DNA from: Craterostigma plantagineum
Taxonomy: Eukaryota; Streptophyta; Magnoliopsida; Lamiales; Linderniaceae
DNA length: 64,000 nt
Assembly: GCA_027422505.1 (NCBI GenBank)
Contig: JAPQWV010000126.1
Coordinates: 1,405,001-1,469,000 of the forward strand
Direction: 5' to 3'
A program made the position numbers and the translations under genes. Shown piece after piece: positions 25,534 to 35,775 of the stretch. The notes under the pieces were generated by a model. That model had not been told where the DNA came from. It worked only from the letters and a program-made list of their open reading frames with translations, and did not search any database. How positions within the stretch are numbered: position 1 is the stretch's first letter; each line of letters opens with the position of its first letter.

Positions 25534-26620
25534 ATGCAATTCCACTTTCTTTCTCACGCCTTCACACTTCACCTCTTCTTTTTTTCACAATTCATTCAAT
25601 CTAGAAACCCTAAAAGCACATTATCTCCAAGTCAAGAAACCGAAGAACATAGACACCCTTGGAAAGATTTCGAAACGCTCCGAAGCGCAACGAAGGGGAC
25701 CCACATCAACGGTATATCCCAACTCAAAAGATACTTCCACCATTTCGGCTACCTAAAACCCTACGAAGGTTATAATTTCTCTTCCTCATCGCCCACTAAC
25801 AACGCCTTCGACTCAAACCTAGAAATCGCCGTGAAAACGTTCCAGAAAAAACGATCACTTCCCATCACGGGAAAACTCGATTCCCTCACGCTCCACCACG
25901 TAACATCGCCTCGGTGCGGCGTGCCAGACATTCCATTCTCAAACTCAAACACATCGCTGCACGAATCTCGAAAATTCGTCTACTTCACGGGCCGACCCAG
26001 GTGGGCCCGCAGGCTACCCGCGACCCTAACCTACGCCCTATCTCCCATCGATACGATCACTTCCCTAAGCTCGTTCGACCTGAAATCGACCTTCAAAAGG
26101 GCTTTCTCCACGTGGGCTTCGGTCGTCCCCTTTACGTTCGTCGAAACCGAAGACTATCCGTTCGCGGACATAAAAATAGGGTTTTTTTCGCGGGGACCAC
26201 GGCGACGGAGAGGCGTTCGACGGCGCCCTCGGGATTTTGGCCCACGCGTTCTCGCCGGAGAGCGGGCGGCTCCACCTCGACGCGGAGGAGACGTGGGCGG
26301 TGGATTTCGGGAGGGAGGAATCGGCCGCGGCGGTGGACTTGGAGTCGGTGGCGGTCCACGAGATAGGGCACTTGCTGGGGTTGGCGCACAGCGATGCGAA
26401 GGAGTCGGTTATGTTCCCGAGCCTCAGGCCGAGGGAGAAGAAGGTCGAGCTTAAGGTGGACGACGTTAGAGGAGTGAGAGCTTTGTACGGTTTGAGTACT
26501 AAGGTTGTTGGGTTTCGAGGGTTTTCGGGGATGGACGTTTCTTCGAACGACGGGGGTTTGGGGTTTAGGGTTTGTGGTTGGGAATTGTGGTGGTTATTAT
26601 TAGGGTTTTTGTTGTGGTGA
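25534..26620 (+). CDS. Matrix metalloproteinase (plant MMP, M10A) with an apparent 1-bp frameshift
   Basis: An intronless gene, as is typical for plant MMPs. A hydrophobic signal peptide (about residues 1-22) leads to a peptidoglycan-binding-like propeptide. The propeptide ends in the cysteine switch PRCGVPD, whose Cys keeps the zymogen inactive. The catalytic domain begins about YALSP and holds the zinc site HEIGHLLGLAHS (HExxHxxGxxH, near 26357-26392) with the Met-turn SVMFPSL. The hydrophobic C-terminal tail WELWWLLLGFLLW suggests a GPI-anchor signal and a cell-surface location. The frame breaks at a T7 run (26182-26188). Upstream sequence reads to DIKIGFF, and downstream sequence continues one base over with GDHGDGEAFDG. 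With six T the whole gene reads through at about 361 residues. This is either an assembly error or a recent inactivation. Confidence 0.9.
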
Positions 26621-27586
26621 TGGTGGTGGTTAATTGGAATTAGAACGTTTTGTTTTGATTTGAGTGTTGGTATATTAATTTTTTTTTCATTTTTTGTTAT
26701 AGTTGTTTTTTGACTGTTAAGAATAAGATTCGTGGATCCAATTGAATTTTGCTTCAGGTAGCACGGCAACCACAAAAACCCATGAAGATTATTGACTAGT
26801 GGGAAGGTTTAAATTGGTATAGGGTTGGTCAAATTTGTTGTCAATGAATGTTAATTAGTGGGCCAATCATAAAATTAAATAGATATTATTATAACTTATA
26901 AATAAAATGAATATTATTTTAACAATAAAATATTCGTTGATATTCTAACTTATAAATAAAATGAATATTTATAATTTTAACAATAAAATATTCGTTACAC
27001 GGAACGCGCGAAAGTTGGTATTTTCCGAATATTTGCTCTCAACTATTACACCCATAAGCTAATAACCGTCCAAGATCATTTTATTATTTTTTCCCAGGTC
27101 GTTGGAAGTAGTAAATTTTTGTTACCCTTAGTAACGAAGACAAAAGGATAGAGACATTAATACTTTAAATGAATCTGATAAAGCTTGCAGCTTTATAAGG
27201 TACTATGGATTTTTCTCTTTAGAGAAAAGCAAAGTCCAACAACGCATTCAATTCGATCCTTACTTAGGAGGCTCAACAAAGCAAATGCCTAGTCTCATTG
27301 TTCAAAACTGACAAAACCCTACTTATAAGTTAATGGTGGATATTAAATTATCTTTCGCTAGAAACTTCCCGGGTATAACTATTATATATTATGTATATAT
27401 GACTTCAGCATTACAAAAGTGAAGCATGGTTTGGCTTAGATTTTGACCATGATAATTCTTTAATAACACCACTACGTCGCACAAACAAATACACACACAG
27501 ATAATATATATATATATATAGACAATATTATACACATGGTCCGAAAATATAAGTAACTGAAAGTATGACATACGTAAGATCAATGA
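26621..27586. other. Spacer between metalloproteinase and PHD-finger genes (convergent)
   Basis: About 970 bp of AT-rich DNA that should contain the 3' ends of both genes. It includes the tandem repeat at 26893-26996 and a TA-rich tract near 27502-27520. No gene is seen. Confidence 0.45.
26893..26996 (+). repeat. Tandem duplication of about 50 bp
   Basis: AACTTATAAATAAAATGAAT followed by TTTTAACAATAAAATATTCG occurs twice, at about 26893-26939 and 26947-26996. The second copy has a short insertion. It is non-coding, and the copies are nearly identical. Confidence 0.85.
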
Positions 27587-28108
27587 TCAGCACATCATGA
27601 CATCCTTGAGAAGCTTGTACTTTCTGGTACCACCGCCGGGCCTAGGCGAGGGGGTGTTTCCGGCGGCTCTCTCGACCGAGGAGCCGCCGGCGCCGTCGTT
27701 GCAGTGGCGGCGCTGCTTCACTTTGTCGCCAGAATACGTGGAACGTCCTTTGGGCATAAAATGCCCAGCACTTGATTTAATATTATGACTACTCTTTGAA
27801 GAAACATTTCCATGTCTTGAAGATGAGCTTCGCTCCTCGCATTGGCACCAATCACATACTTCGATTTGCTCCGAGTATTCACTGTAGTAGTTGCTACAGT
27901 ATCTATGCAATGGAGAAAAAAACACAATTAATTTACAAAAAATACAGTACGCTAGACAATAAACACACAAACACACTGATACACGCACATAGAGACAGAC
28001 ACGAACTTACGAGTGTTGGTAGCGGAATTGGCACTTTGAGCAACGGAAAAGCTTGTCGGAAAATCCCACGTCACCGCACATAGAACACACGGTGTCGAGG
28101 TCTACCAT
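27587..28108 (-). CDS. Small PHD-type zinc-finger protein
   Basis: Two exons on the minus strand (28108-28011 and 27902-27587) give 137 residues. The first 52 residues form a C4HC3 PHD finger with ligands Cys8, Cys11, Cys23, Cys26, His32, Cys35, Cys49 and Cys52. The pieces are VCSMCGDVGF, LFRCSKCQFRYQHSYC and VCDWC. The intron falls between His32 and Cys35. The remainder is Ser/Arg/Gly-rich and likely disordered, ending KYKLLKDVMMC. Plant proteins of this small single-PHD type are usually nuclear and may read histone tails. No substrate-specificity residues can be assigned here, so a chromatin role is family inference. The start codon is the only Met before the first Cys pair. Confidence 0.85.
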
Positions 28109-29187
28109 TTTCTCTCCTTCTAATTTCTGTATTTTTTTCTTTTTTCAAGAATTGTTGTATTTAAATCTTATTTGGGACTAAGAAGAACTCGAGAAACAAA
28201 AAGAAAAAAGAAAAAGTAAATGGAGAATAAGAGTTGATGGAGGGTGAGGAGAGGACAGCGCGTTGTTTTTGAGATGGGAAAATTAACACGTTATTATTAC
28301 AAGTGGGGTTCAAGTCGGTTTCTGCGACTCGTTTATATACATGAGGAGTGTAATAAATTATTTAATATTGCATGTACTTTATATAATGCGTGTATATAAT
28401 ATAATATGTATATCGTTTCCGTGTGTTGTGATAGAGATACAGGAAACTGTGAGACCACAGGTTGCTTGCAGTCGTTTTCACTTGGAAAGTATTGATATTT
28501 CAAAAATCGAAAATGACGTATATGTCCCTATATTTACGACGTTTCCAGGAGTATTATTTTATTTTGATTTTGGGCGTAGTAATTGAGGAAAAAGAAAGAG
28601 TTTGACGACGTTTAAGCTACGTTCAGGGCGCGTGGGTGACAATCGCGTCGCTTCTCATATAATAGACGACATATTAAAGACAAAGTTTCGGCCTTTGTTG
28701 TGATCATCATATATCATCACAAGGTGATATTCTCGTTTCTTGTGAGGGGCTAATGAAATCCCTATGAAAAATAGTATTTTTATGCAGTGGAACATAGTTT
28801 GAGAGAAAGGAGATATATACTGAAACTATTCGAACGAGCATCGTGTCAAAGTATGTAAAGTTGAATGATTGATCTCGAAAGTCAAATTGCAAGTGCATCC
28901 CTTAGTTAAATATAAAGGTCATTGCGGTAATATTATTACAAAACAAGCAAGTATATATGAGGAATGTAGGAACTGTATTGTATGTGTATGTCACAAAGTG
29001 TTTCCTTAACAAGACCAATAATCAATCAATGCCCACTTATTATTATTCGAAGACCCTTTGCGCTATGTATTATCAATTATCATTATGCAATATTTAATAG
29101 CTAATGCTCCACTATAAACACCATATATGGAGAGATTATTTATTTTAATAGTCAAAATATAATGGTGCATATACCCCAACTCAAATA

Positions 29188-29453
29188 TACTATTTTCTCC
29201 ATCCCACTTATTTCTTCCTATCTTTTTATTTCGGGTGTTCCACATAATTCTACCGTTTCTATTTTTGGTAAAAATTCTTCAAATAATTAAACTAAATGAG
29301 GAGAGAGAGAAAGTTTAAAATTTGAATTGTATTTAAAATTATTAAATGAGGAGGAAGATGAAGTTTTGGTGGAATAATTAATGAATTAATTAGATATTTC
29401 TTAATTTGGACGTCCGCTGATTTGGAAATTAATGTGAAAGGGAGGAAGTAGTA
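29188..29453. mobile_element. Stowaway-like MITE, copy 1
   Basis: 266 bp with imperfect terminal inverted repeats: TACTATTTTCTCCATCCCA at the left and the reverse complement of TACTACTTCCTCCCTTTCA at the right. These match the CTCC(G/A)TCCC-type ends of Tc1/mariner-derived Stowaway elements. It has no coding capacity. It shares its left 90 bp with the copy at 58918-59185, including TTATTTCTTCC and ATTTTTGGTAAAAA. Confidence 0.75.
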
Positions 29454-29479
29454 GCAAGCAGTACCTAGACGAGAAAAAA

Positions 29480-29805
29480 AGGGGGAAATTTTTGTTCAGT
29501 CCCCTGTCAGGGTCTGAAATTTTTGTTCAGGTCCTGTCAGAAAAAAAATTAGTTTTAAGGACCCGATTATTCAGTAACAATTTTTTGGTCTGCAGTAACA
29601 ATTCATTGTTCCCACAATAACAGTACATTGTTATGAAAATAACAGAAAACGATCATCCGATAACAATTCATACACACTTTATAACAGTTGGTCCTTTTAA
29701 ATTTTACGAAAAGTTGGTCGTTTAAACTAAAATTTTTTCTTAAAGGTCCTGGAAACTATTTTTAATCACTTTTGGGCCTGAATGATAATTTACCAAAAAA
29801 AAAAG
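29480..29805. repeat. Degenerate dispersed-repeat-like sequence
   Basis: Short internal repeats give this AT-rich block a repetitive look. AAATTTTTGTTCAG followed by a CCTGTCAG block occurs twice (about 29486-29510 and 29517-29540), and GTAACAATT/ATAACAATT recurs. No terminal repeats or target duplications were found, so no class is assigned. Confidence 0.35.
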
Positions 29806-31165
29806 CATTAAATAAGCTTGTCGATTATTATTATTTGCAGTTCTATAGATATTTTTATTGTTCAATAAGTGGGCTCTAGATGATAAAGCCCCTAGCAAGT
29901 AGGTACCTTCCTACAGAGTCGGCAGCTAACAGCCAAAATTAAGACAGTTGAGTTTCCCTTGGATACTTCATATTATTTCGTACCCTAATATTTATTACAA
30001 CAATTTCTTCCCAAAGCCCATGCCCATTTCACGACCCAAACCAAATATTATTTCAATACCCATTTTCATTTACAAGTGTTGGCATTTTTTCAAGAAAATT
30101 GTGATTATTTTTATTTGAAAAAGCATGAACTATCTTCATCGTCCTGCTAGAAGCTGTGGCTATCTCATACCCGACAATGGTTTTTAGATTCGTTGCATGT
30201 CGAACTTAAAACCCTAAACTTAATCAGAGTGTGACCATGTGATGTGCCTAAAGAGCTTATCTTCGTCGTCCTTTTTATTTTACTTTACGGGACCGTACCA
30301 ATTTTTTTCCCTACTTGAGCATATATATGATAATGATACTGCATTTTATTTAATATATTCACACGCACATGCAATAATGCCAATTCTGAAGCCGACCCAT
30401 CCCTAGTTAATACCTGAAACTATATGCCCATACTGTCCCTTTATTACATTTATATACAAAAAAAAAAACTCTTATTATTATGCAGTATAGGACATAGGAA
30501 TTTGCAGATAAAAATCATATTATGCATGAACTTTACGACCAGCTAGCTGGTAACAGCTCCTTCACCACGTGACCATGTCCTCATGTATCATAACTCAGTA
30601 GAATACGATAAAAATCGTATTATGCATGAATTGATATATCTATCTCCGCGATTGTTTTTAATTTATTGATTAGCTTCAATAAAAATTAACTCCAGTGAAA
30701 GGCGAAGCAGAGCCATGTGATTTTACACATGCATTTAGGGGCGAATCGAAAATAGCTCTCTTCCTCAAATTGCGTGATTTTAGGACACCACGAAGAAGTG
30801 AGAAACGTAAACTGTAGTAATTCGCGCAACATTTGTCAACTCTGCACATGTGTGGTCTCGGGGTAATAAATAATCTTTTTAGTAACATATTACTTATTTT
30901 TAATTAAAAAAAAAATTCCCATAGAGACATTGACATTTCGATGTTAACGTCTAACAAGTACGACCAAAACCAAAACGGAGTAGTAAACTGTAATAAAATA
31001 ATACGGATAAATGAAGTGCATGGTCTAGTTGACTTCTTCACGTTCACTTGTCCCACTTGCCCTTGCACTTTCCCCTTAATTCTTTATATTTCCCCCCCAA
31101 AAAAAACCCTCATTTCATCACTTTTAATATAACTCACTCTACACACTTACTATTCCATCCATGCG

Positions 31166-34100
31166 ATGGATCTCTACGCTGAAGTTTCCATGGATGATCT
31201 CTTAGACTTGCCCAGCGATGACCTGTACTCATCTTCATCTTCCTCGTCTTTGTTGCAAACGACTAATTGCTTCGATCCCAATAGCTATTACTCCACCGAC
31301 CTAAACGACGACGACGTCGTTTTCTGTGCGCCGCCTGTAATGTTGGGGTGGCGAGCCGGGAAACTCGCCGGAGATCGCCGGGAGCCGCCGGAGAAAGAGC
31401 TGGGTCGAGCTGAAGTCTGAAATGGAGAAGAGCTGAAAATAGTCACGAGGTACAGCTGCCGTTGGATGGCTGGCCCGCAGATCGGACGGATCATATTCAA
31501 AGCCTGTAGATTGAATCAGGGCCGATGGATCGCGCGCGAATTGGATCAACGGCAGAGATTGGAAGATGCTGTGTGACGCGGATAATGAATCTCGGCCATT
31601 GGATGAAGATCGGACGGCTTCAGTTTAAAGTGTAATTTCACTTATAGAGTTGTCACGCAACTCTTGCTTGGTTCACGCAGGAAAGCACTGGCAACGTGGC
31701 TTTATGAGGAGCGTCCGATCAGATCAAGATCAACGGATGGTGTGATTCGACATTTAAGATCTTCAGCTATATATATCAGTTTTAGCAGTTCGACTGAGCT
31801 ATCTTTCCGAGCTTATATCTTCTTGTAGAGTGAAAACCACGGTGAGTCGTAAACACGAGAGTTGTAGAATGCTGAGAGGGCTGTAACTTTCGTGTTGGTG
31901 GTTTAATGAAAAGAAGCTCGGTTAGGTCCGTGGACGTAGGCGAATATTGCGCCGAACCACGTTAAATCTGTTTTCGTGTGTGTGAGTTTTCTTCTCTGTT
32001 TTTCGATTGTTTGAGCTGCGAAACGATCGAATCGATACACGAGTGATGCACACACTGAAAGCACGTCCAAATACGAGTCCGACGGCGGTCCTCGATCTAC
32101 AATTGGTGCGGTGAGCGTGGAGAACGGAGCTGTTTTCCCGGGAGTGACCGCAAGAGGCTCGTTTTGGGGATTCTCGTTGGTTCAAGCGTTTTTGGACCAA
32201 GGAGGCTGCGGATCAAGCTCGTTTCCGTTGGGAAGAGGCTTGAGGAGGCTCGGATGCAGGTGGAGGTGTCGCAGGCCGCCACGGGAAGCGCATCGGAGGG
32301 TGAAACCACGGCGGAAACGCGGGAAAGGCTTGCGGGAAAGCTGTCGGGTGATTCGGTTATAATCCGGAGCATTTTGCAGTTCGAGAGAGGTGTTGCGGGG
32401 ATCCTAGGTGATGCGAGGTTGGACCTAGAGGTTAGGAGGAACCTCGTGTGGACGGGAGGGCTGGAGAACGGCCGGAGCAACGCGAGAACTGCGGGAGAAC
32501 GGATCAACGCCGGTGACAGGCAAGCTGGTTTTCGGCCGGTTTCGGAGGCGCGATTTTCGTGTCTCGGTGGGTTGTCCGGTGGAGGCAACCGGTCCTACAC
32601 GAAGTAGGGAATGTGGTGGCTCGATTGGTGGTCGAGGGAAGCCACGGTGACCTCGGATCGAGGTGGAGCAAGGGCGGGCAAGACCCTTGGTTGGAGCAGT
32701 TTTCTGTCAAACTGCTCCAAGGTGCTGTGTTTGGAGCTCGATTGCGATGAGCTCAGGCTTGAGGTGGAGGCGATTCTACCTCGGATGGAGAGTATTCTCA
32801 GGCCACAAGAGCGGGTGAGCTAGGAGGTGGAAGAGATACGGAGGCCGGGGTTGAAACGGCGGGCGAAAGTTCGACAGAAATTCTGCCATAGCAGAATTTG
32901 TTGCTGCCGTTCGTACGGGGCAGCGGGTTGCGGAGGCTTCAAGCTCGATGGTGGCCAAGAGGAGATGTCAGGGGAGCTGTACATCGGCCGGGGCAGAAGT
33001 TCTTGAAGCGAGCAACGGTGAATCTTCGGGAGAAACGGAGATGGCGAGCTCGAAAGTCCGAGTCGACTTCATGAGGGAAATTTCAAGCCCGCTTGGAGTC
33101 GATGAGGCTTCGTTCGAGGCTCGGGGCTCTTGGAGGAGCTGGATGATCAACCGAGAAGGGCTGCAAATCGAGGTGGAGCTCTGGGACGGGAAAAAACGGG
33201 GCTCGGATTAATGATTTGCAGCTGAACAGAAAACTGAAGCGAGGCTGGTTTTCTGTGAAGTTTGGGCGGCTGTAGCGGGCGAGTATGGGCTGCGATGCGA
33301 ATTCCAGGAGATGAGATTGCGAGTTGCCGTCTCGAGGTGGAGTTTGTTGGGGTGGCGAGCCGGGAAACTCGCCGGAGATCGCCGGGAGCCGCCGGAGAAA
33401 GAGCTGGGTCGAGCTGAAGTCTGAAATGGAGAAGAGCTGAAAATAGTCACGAGGTACAGCTGCCGTTGGATGGCTGGCCCGCAGATCGGACGGATCATAT
33501 TCAAAGCCTGTAGATTGAATCAGGGCCGATGGATCGCGCGCGAATTGGATCAACGGCAGAGATTGGAAGATGCTGTGTGACGCGGATAATGAATCTCGGC
33601 CATTGGATGAAGATCGGACGGCTTCAGTTTAAAGTGTAATTTCACTTATAGAGTTGTCACGCAACTCTTGCTTGGTTCACGCAGGAAAGCACTGGCAACG
33701 TGGCTTTATGAGGAGCGTCCGATCAGATCAAGATCAACGGATGGTGTGATTCGACATTTAAGATCTTCAGCTATATATATCAGTTTTAGCAGTTCGACTG
33801 AGCTATCTTTCCGAGCTTATATCTTCTTGTAGAGTGAAAACCACGGTGAGTCGTAAACACGAGAGTTGTAGAATGCTGAGAGGGCTGTAACTTTCGTGTT
33901 GGTGGTTTAATGAAAAGAAGCTCGGTTAGGTCCGTGGACGTAGGCGAATATTGCGCCGAACCACGTTAAATCTGTTTTCGTGTGTGTGAGTTTTCTTCTC
34001 TGTTTTTCGATTGTTTGAGCTGCGAAACGATCGAATCGATACACGAGTGATGCACACACTGAAAGCACGTCCAAATACGAGTCCGACGGCGGTCCTCGAT

Positions 34101-34701
34101 CTACATGTAAGTATATATTCAGCAGCAATTTTCCATCTTTTTTTTTACCAGTTGATCAAGAATTGCCATAATATAATTTCTTGGTCGTCTTGGAAGGGCG
34201 GCGGCATGGATGACCTTGGATGGCTCTCCGCCGCCGTGGATCAGTACTCACATACGACGAGCCTCGCCGATAAGTGCCCACCCACCGCCGCCAATAACAA
34301 CACGCCACGCAGATGCACTCACTGTGCTTCGGAGAAAACGCCACAGTGGAGGACGGGCCCATCAGGCCCGAAGACGCTGTGCAACGCTTGTGGTGTCAGG
34401 TAATTAAATTAATAATTAATTACCAGCAATTCAAATAGTGTGTGAGTAGATATTATTTCAGATATGTATATTTGAATTTGATTTTATTCATGTTGTGTAT
34501 ATTATAAGGTATAAGTCGGGGAGGCTGGTGCCGGAATATAGGCCGGCGTCGAGCCCGACGTTTGTGCTGAGTCAGCACTCAAACTCCCACCGTAAGGTTA
34601 TGGAGCTGAGGAGACAGAAGGAGAAGAAGATGATGACGTCGATGCTTTTGACGACGGCGAATAAGCAGCAGGGGCATGAACGTCATTTCAGTGTCCGCTG
34701 A
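31166..34701 (+). CDS. GATA transcription factor (type IV zinc finger), intron 1 invaded by an LTR element
   Basis: Exons 31166-31336, 34197-34399 and 34509-34701 give about 188 residues. Residues 1-57 are acidic ([17 protein letters not shown]). Residues 97-122 hold the plant GATA finger, Cys97-x2-Cys100-x18-Cys119-x2-Cys122, with the [17 protein letters not shown] core. The basic tail [14 protein letters not shown] and [14 protein letters not shown] is typical of plant subfamily I GATA factors, which bind GATA sites in light- and nitrogen-regulated genes. Without the 2.77-kb element, intron 1 would be 90 bp with a GTAAGT donor. The insertion duplicated TGTAA, so the donor next to exon 1 now reads GTAATG (weaker), while the GTAAGT copy lies behind the element. 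A strong alternative acceptor, TTTTTTTTACCAG before 34152, would add 15 in-frame residues. Expression of this allele may be reduced or altered. Confidence 0.85.
31341..32101 (+). repeat. 5' LTR of the non-autonomous element
   Basis: 761 bp. It contains a TATA-like CTATATATATC near 31769-31779 that could be its promoter. A good splice donor, CACGGTGAGTC, near 31849 could produce chimeric transcripts with GATA exon 2. Confidence 0.92.
32102..33344 (+). other. Internal region of the non-autonomous LTR element
   Basis: 1243 bp between the LTRs. The longest open frame (32164-32607, about 147 codons) has no recognised domain, and overlapping frames on both strands are also open because the sequence is GC-rich. 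GAGGTGGAG-like words recur (about 32262, 32662, 32762, 33171, 33334). Either it is non-coding cargo or it derives from an unidentified source; no function is assigned. Confidence 0.6.
33345..34105 (+). repeat. 3' LTR of the non-autonomous element
   Basis: 761 bp, matching the 5' LTR in length and, as far as compared by eye, in sequence. Its end abuts the second TGTAA target duplication, which still carries the original GTAAGT donor. Confidence 0.92.
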
Positions 34702-35775
34702 TTGATGTTATTGTTGTTATTACTTTTATGTACTCTCCTTTTGTTTTTCAACTTACGATAGTGGATTTTAATTGCTTCTTCTTTCCTTTTATCGGTTCTA
34801 ATGTAATATAGACTTCGTATTTCGAATTCTGGACTGCGGAACAAGGGCATTGTCTTTTAATAAAAGCTGCTGACCATATTGATCATGTAATCTTGTTCGT
34901 GTGATTATTAGGTCCATATGTGAACACGTATATAGATCGGATCAATTTTCAATCAAATTTGACCATAAACGGCAACATTAAATCCCGAATTGTTACTTAT
35001 TATTATTATTATTATTATTATTATTGTTATTATTATTATTTTTATCATCATCGTCATATATCTATTCTATTCTATATATGTTATTAAGCGTCAGGGGTGT
35101 TAAAAACTGCCCGTTGGTATGTCAGTTTCACAAAAGAAAAAATTGATGGTAAATTCAAATATCATCCACTATATTTTAACTACTATATTTAGTTCATTCA
35201 TATGTTTAGTTAATTCTTATACATTTAATCTTATAATTTAGTTACTATGTTTAGTTAATTAATATAATTCATATACCTTTAATCTTATATACATAATTAA
35301 ATTATAATTATAATTCAATTAACTATTTTAAATTTCTTTAAATTTTATATTTATATATGCACATGCATCTGAGTGTGCAACGAGTACTATTTCTGTTATA
35401 TCGGTGAAGATTGAGTACAAACCGTCACATAGTATGTCAATTAAGATTTATTTGAAAAATTAAAAATTAAAATAAAGTCACCCACTACCTTTAATTAATT
35501 ACGATTTTACCGCTAAGATCAATATGAAAATTTATTATTACCGCTATTTTTAATTATTATGCTGCAAAATAGCGAGTGTGGGTTATGGCCCATTGGCCCA
35601 AGAGGAAAAGGCTCAAATTCTCTTCTTAATGTAAAAGTCGTCGATAGGAGAAACGTTTCCCAATATGTAACTTCCAAGTTCCACGGTTCAGCTTCAGTGA
35701 CTCAGTCTAGCTAGCTAGTCGATGTTCATGCTTAGTATCCCTGGTTCTCGATGAGTCCTTCATCTTCGGAAAAAA
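34702..35775. other. Spacer between GATA and NOT1-like genes
   Basis: 1.07 kb. It contains an (ATT)n microsatellite at about 34998-35040 and AT-rich DNA. A GGCCCATTGGCCCA stretch near 35587-35600 resembles site II elements of housekeeping promoters, about 180 bp before the NOT1-like start codon. Confidence 0.5.

Larger units (their letters stand above)
28109..31165. other. Intergenic region with a MITE and degenerate repeat sequence
   Basis: 3 kb without a credible exon. The first 150 bp are probably the PHD gene leader (minus strand). A Stowaway-like MITE lies at 29188-29453. From about 29480 to 29800 the sequence looks like a degenerate repeat: AAATTTTTGTTCAG occurs twice within 35 bp and a GTAACAATT word recurs. 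Two ATCGTATTATGCATGAA-type copies lie near 30516 and 30613. The last 100 bp form the GATA promoter and leader. Confidence 0.45.
31341..34105 (+). mobile_element. Non-autonomous LTR retrotransposon, 2765 bp, no gag/pol
   Basis: Two direct LTRs of 761 bp each (31341-32101 and 33345-34105) appear identical over all stretches compared. Each runs from TGTTGGGG to TCTACA. The 5-bp target-site duplication TGTAA lies at 31336-31340 and 34106-34110. A possible primer-binding site, TGGTGCGGTGAGCG, starts at 32104, two bases after the left LTR. A short purine tract, GAGGTGGAG, at 33334-33342 precedes the right LTR. The 1243-bp internal region is GC- and G-rich and has no recognisable gag, protease, integrase or reverse transcriptase. 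It must therefore be mobilised by another element, as TRIM or LARD elements are, though its size sits between those classes. Identical LTRs mean a very recent insertion. It has the same orientation as the GATA gene. Confidence 0.93.

Noticed and set aside
32164..32607. 147-codon open frame inside the LTR element as a possible gag
   Set aside because: No CCHC knuckle, capsid-like pattern or other domain. Overlapping frames on both strands are equally open in this GC-rich segment.
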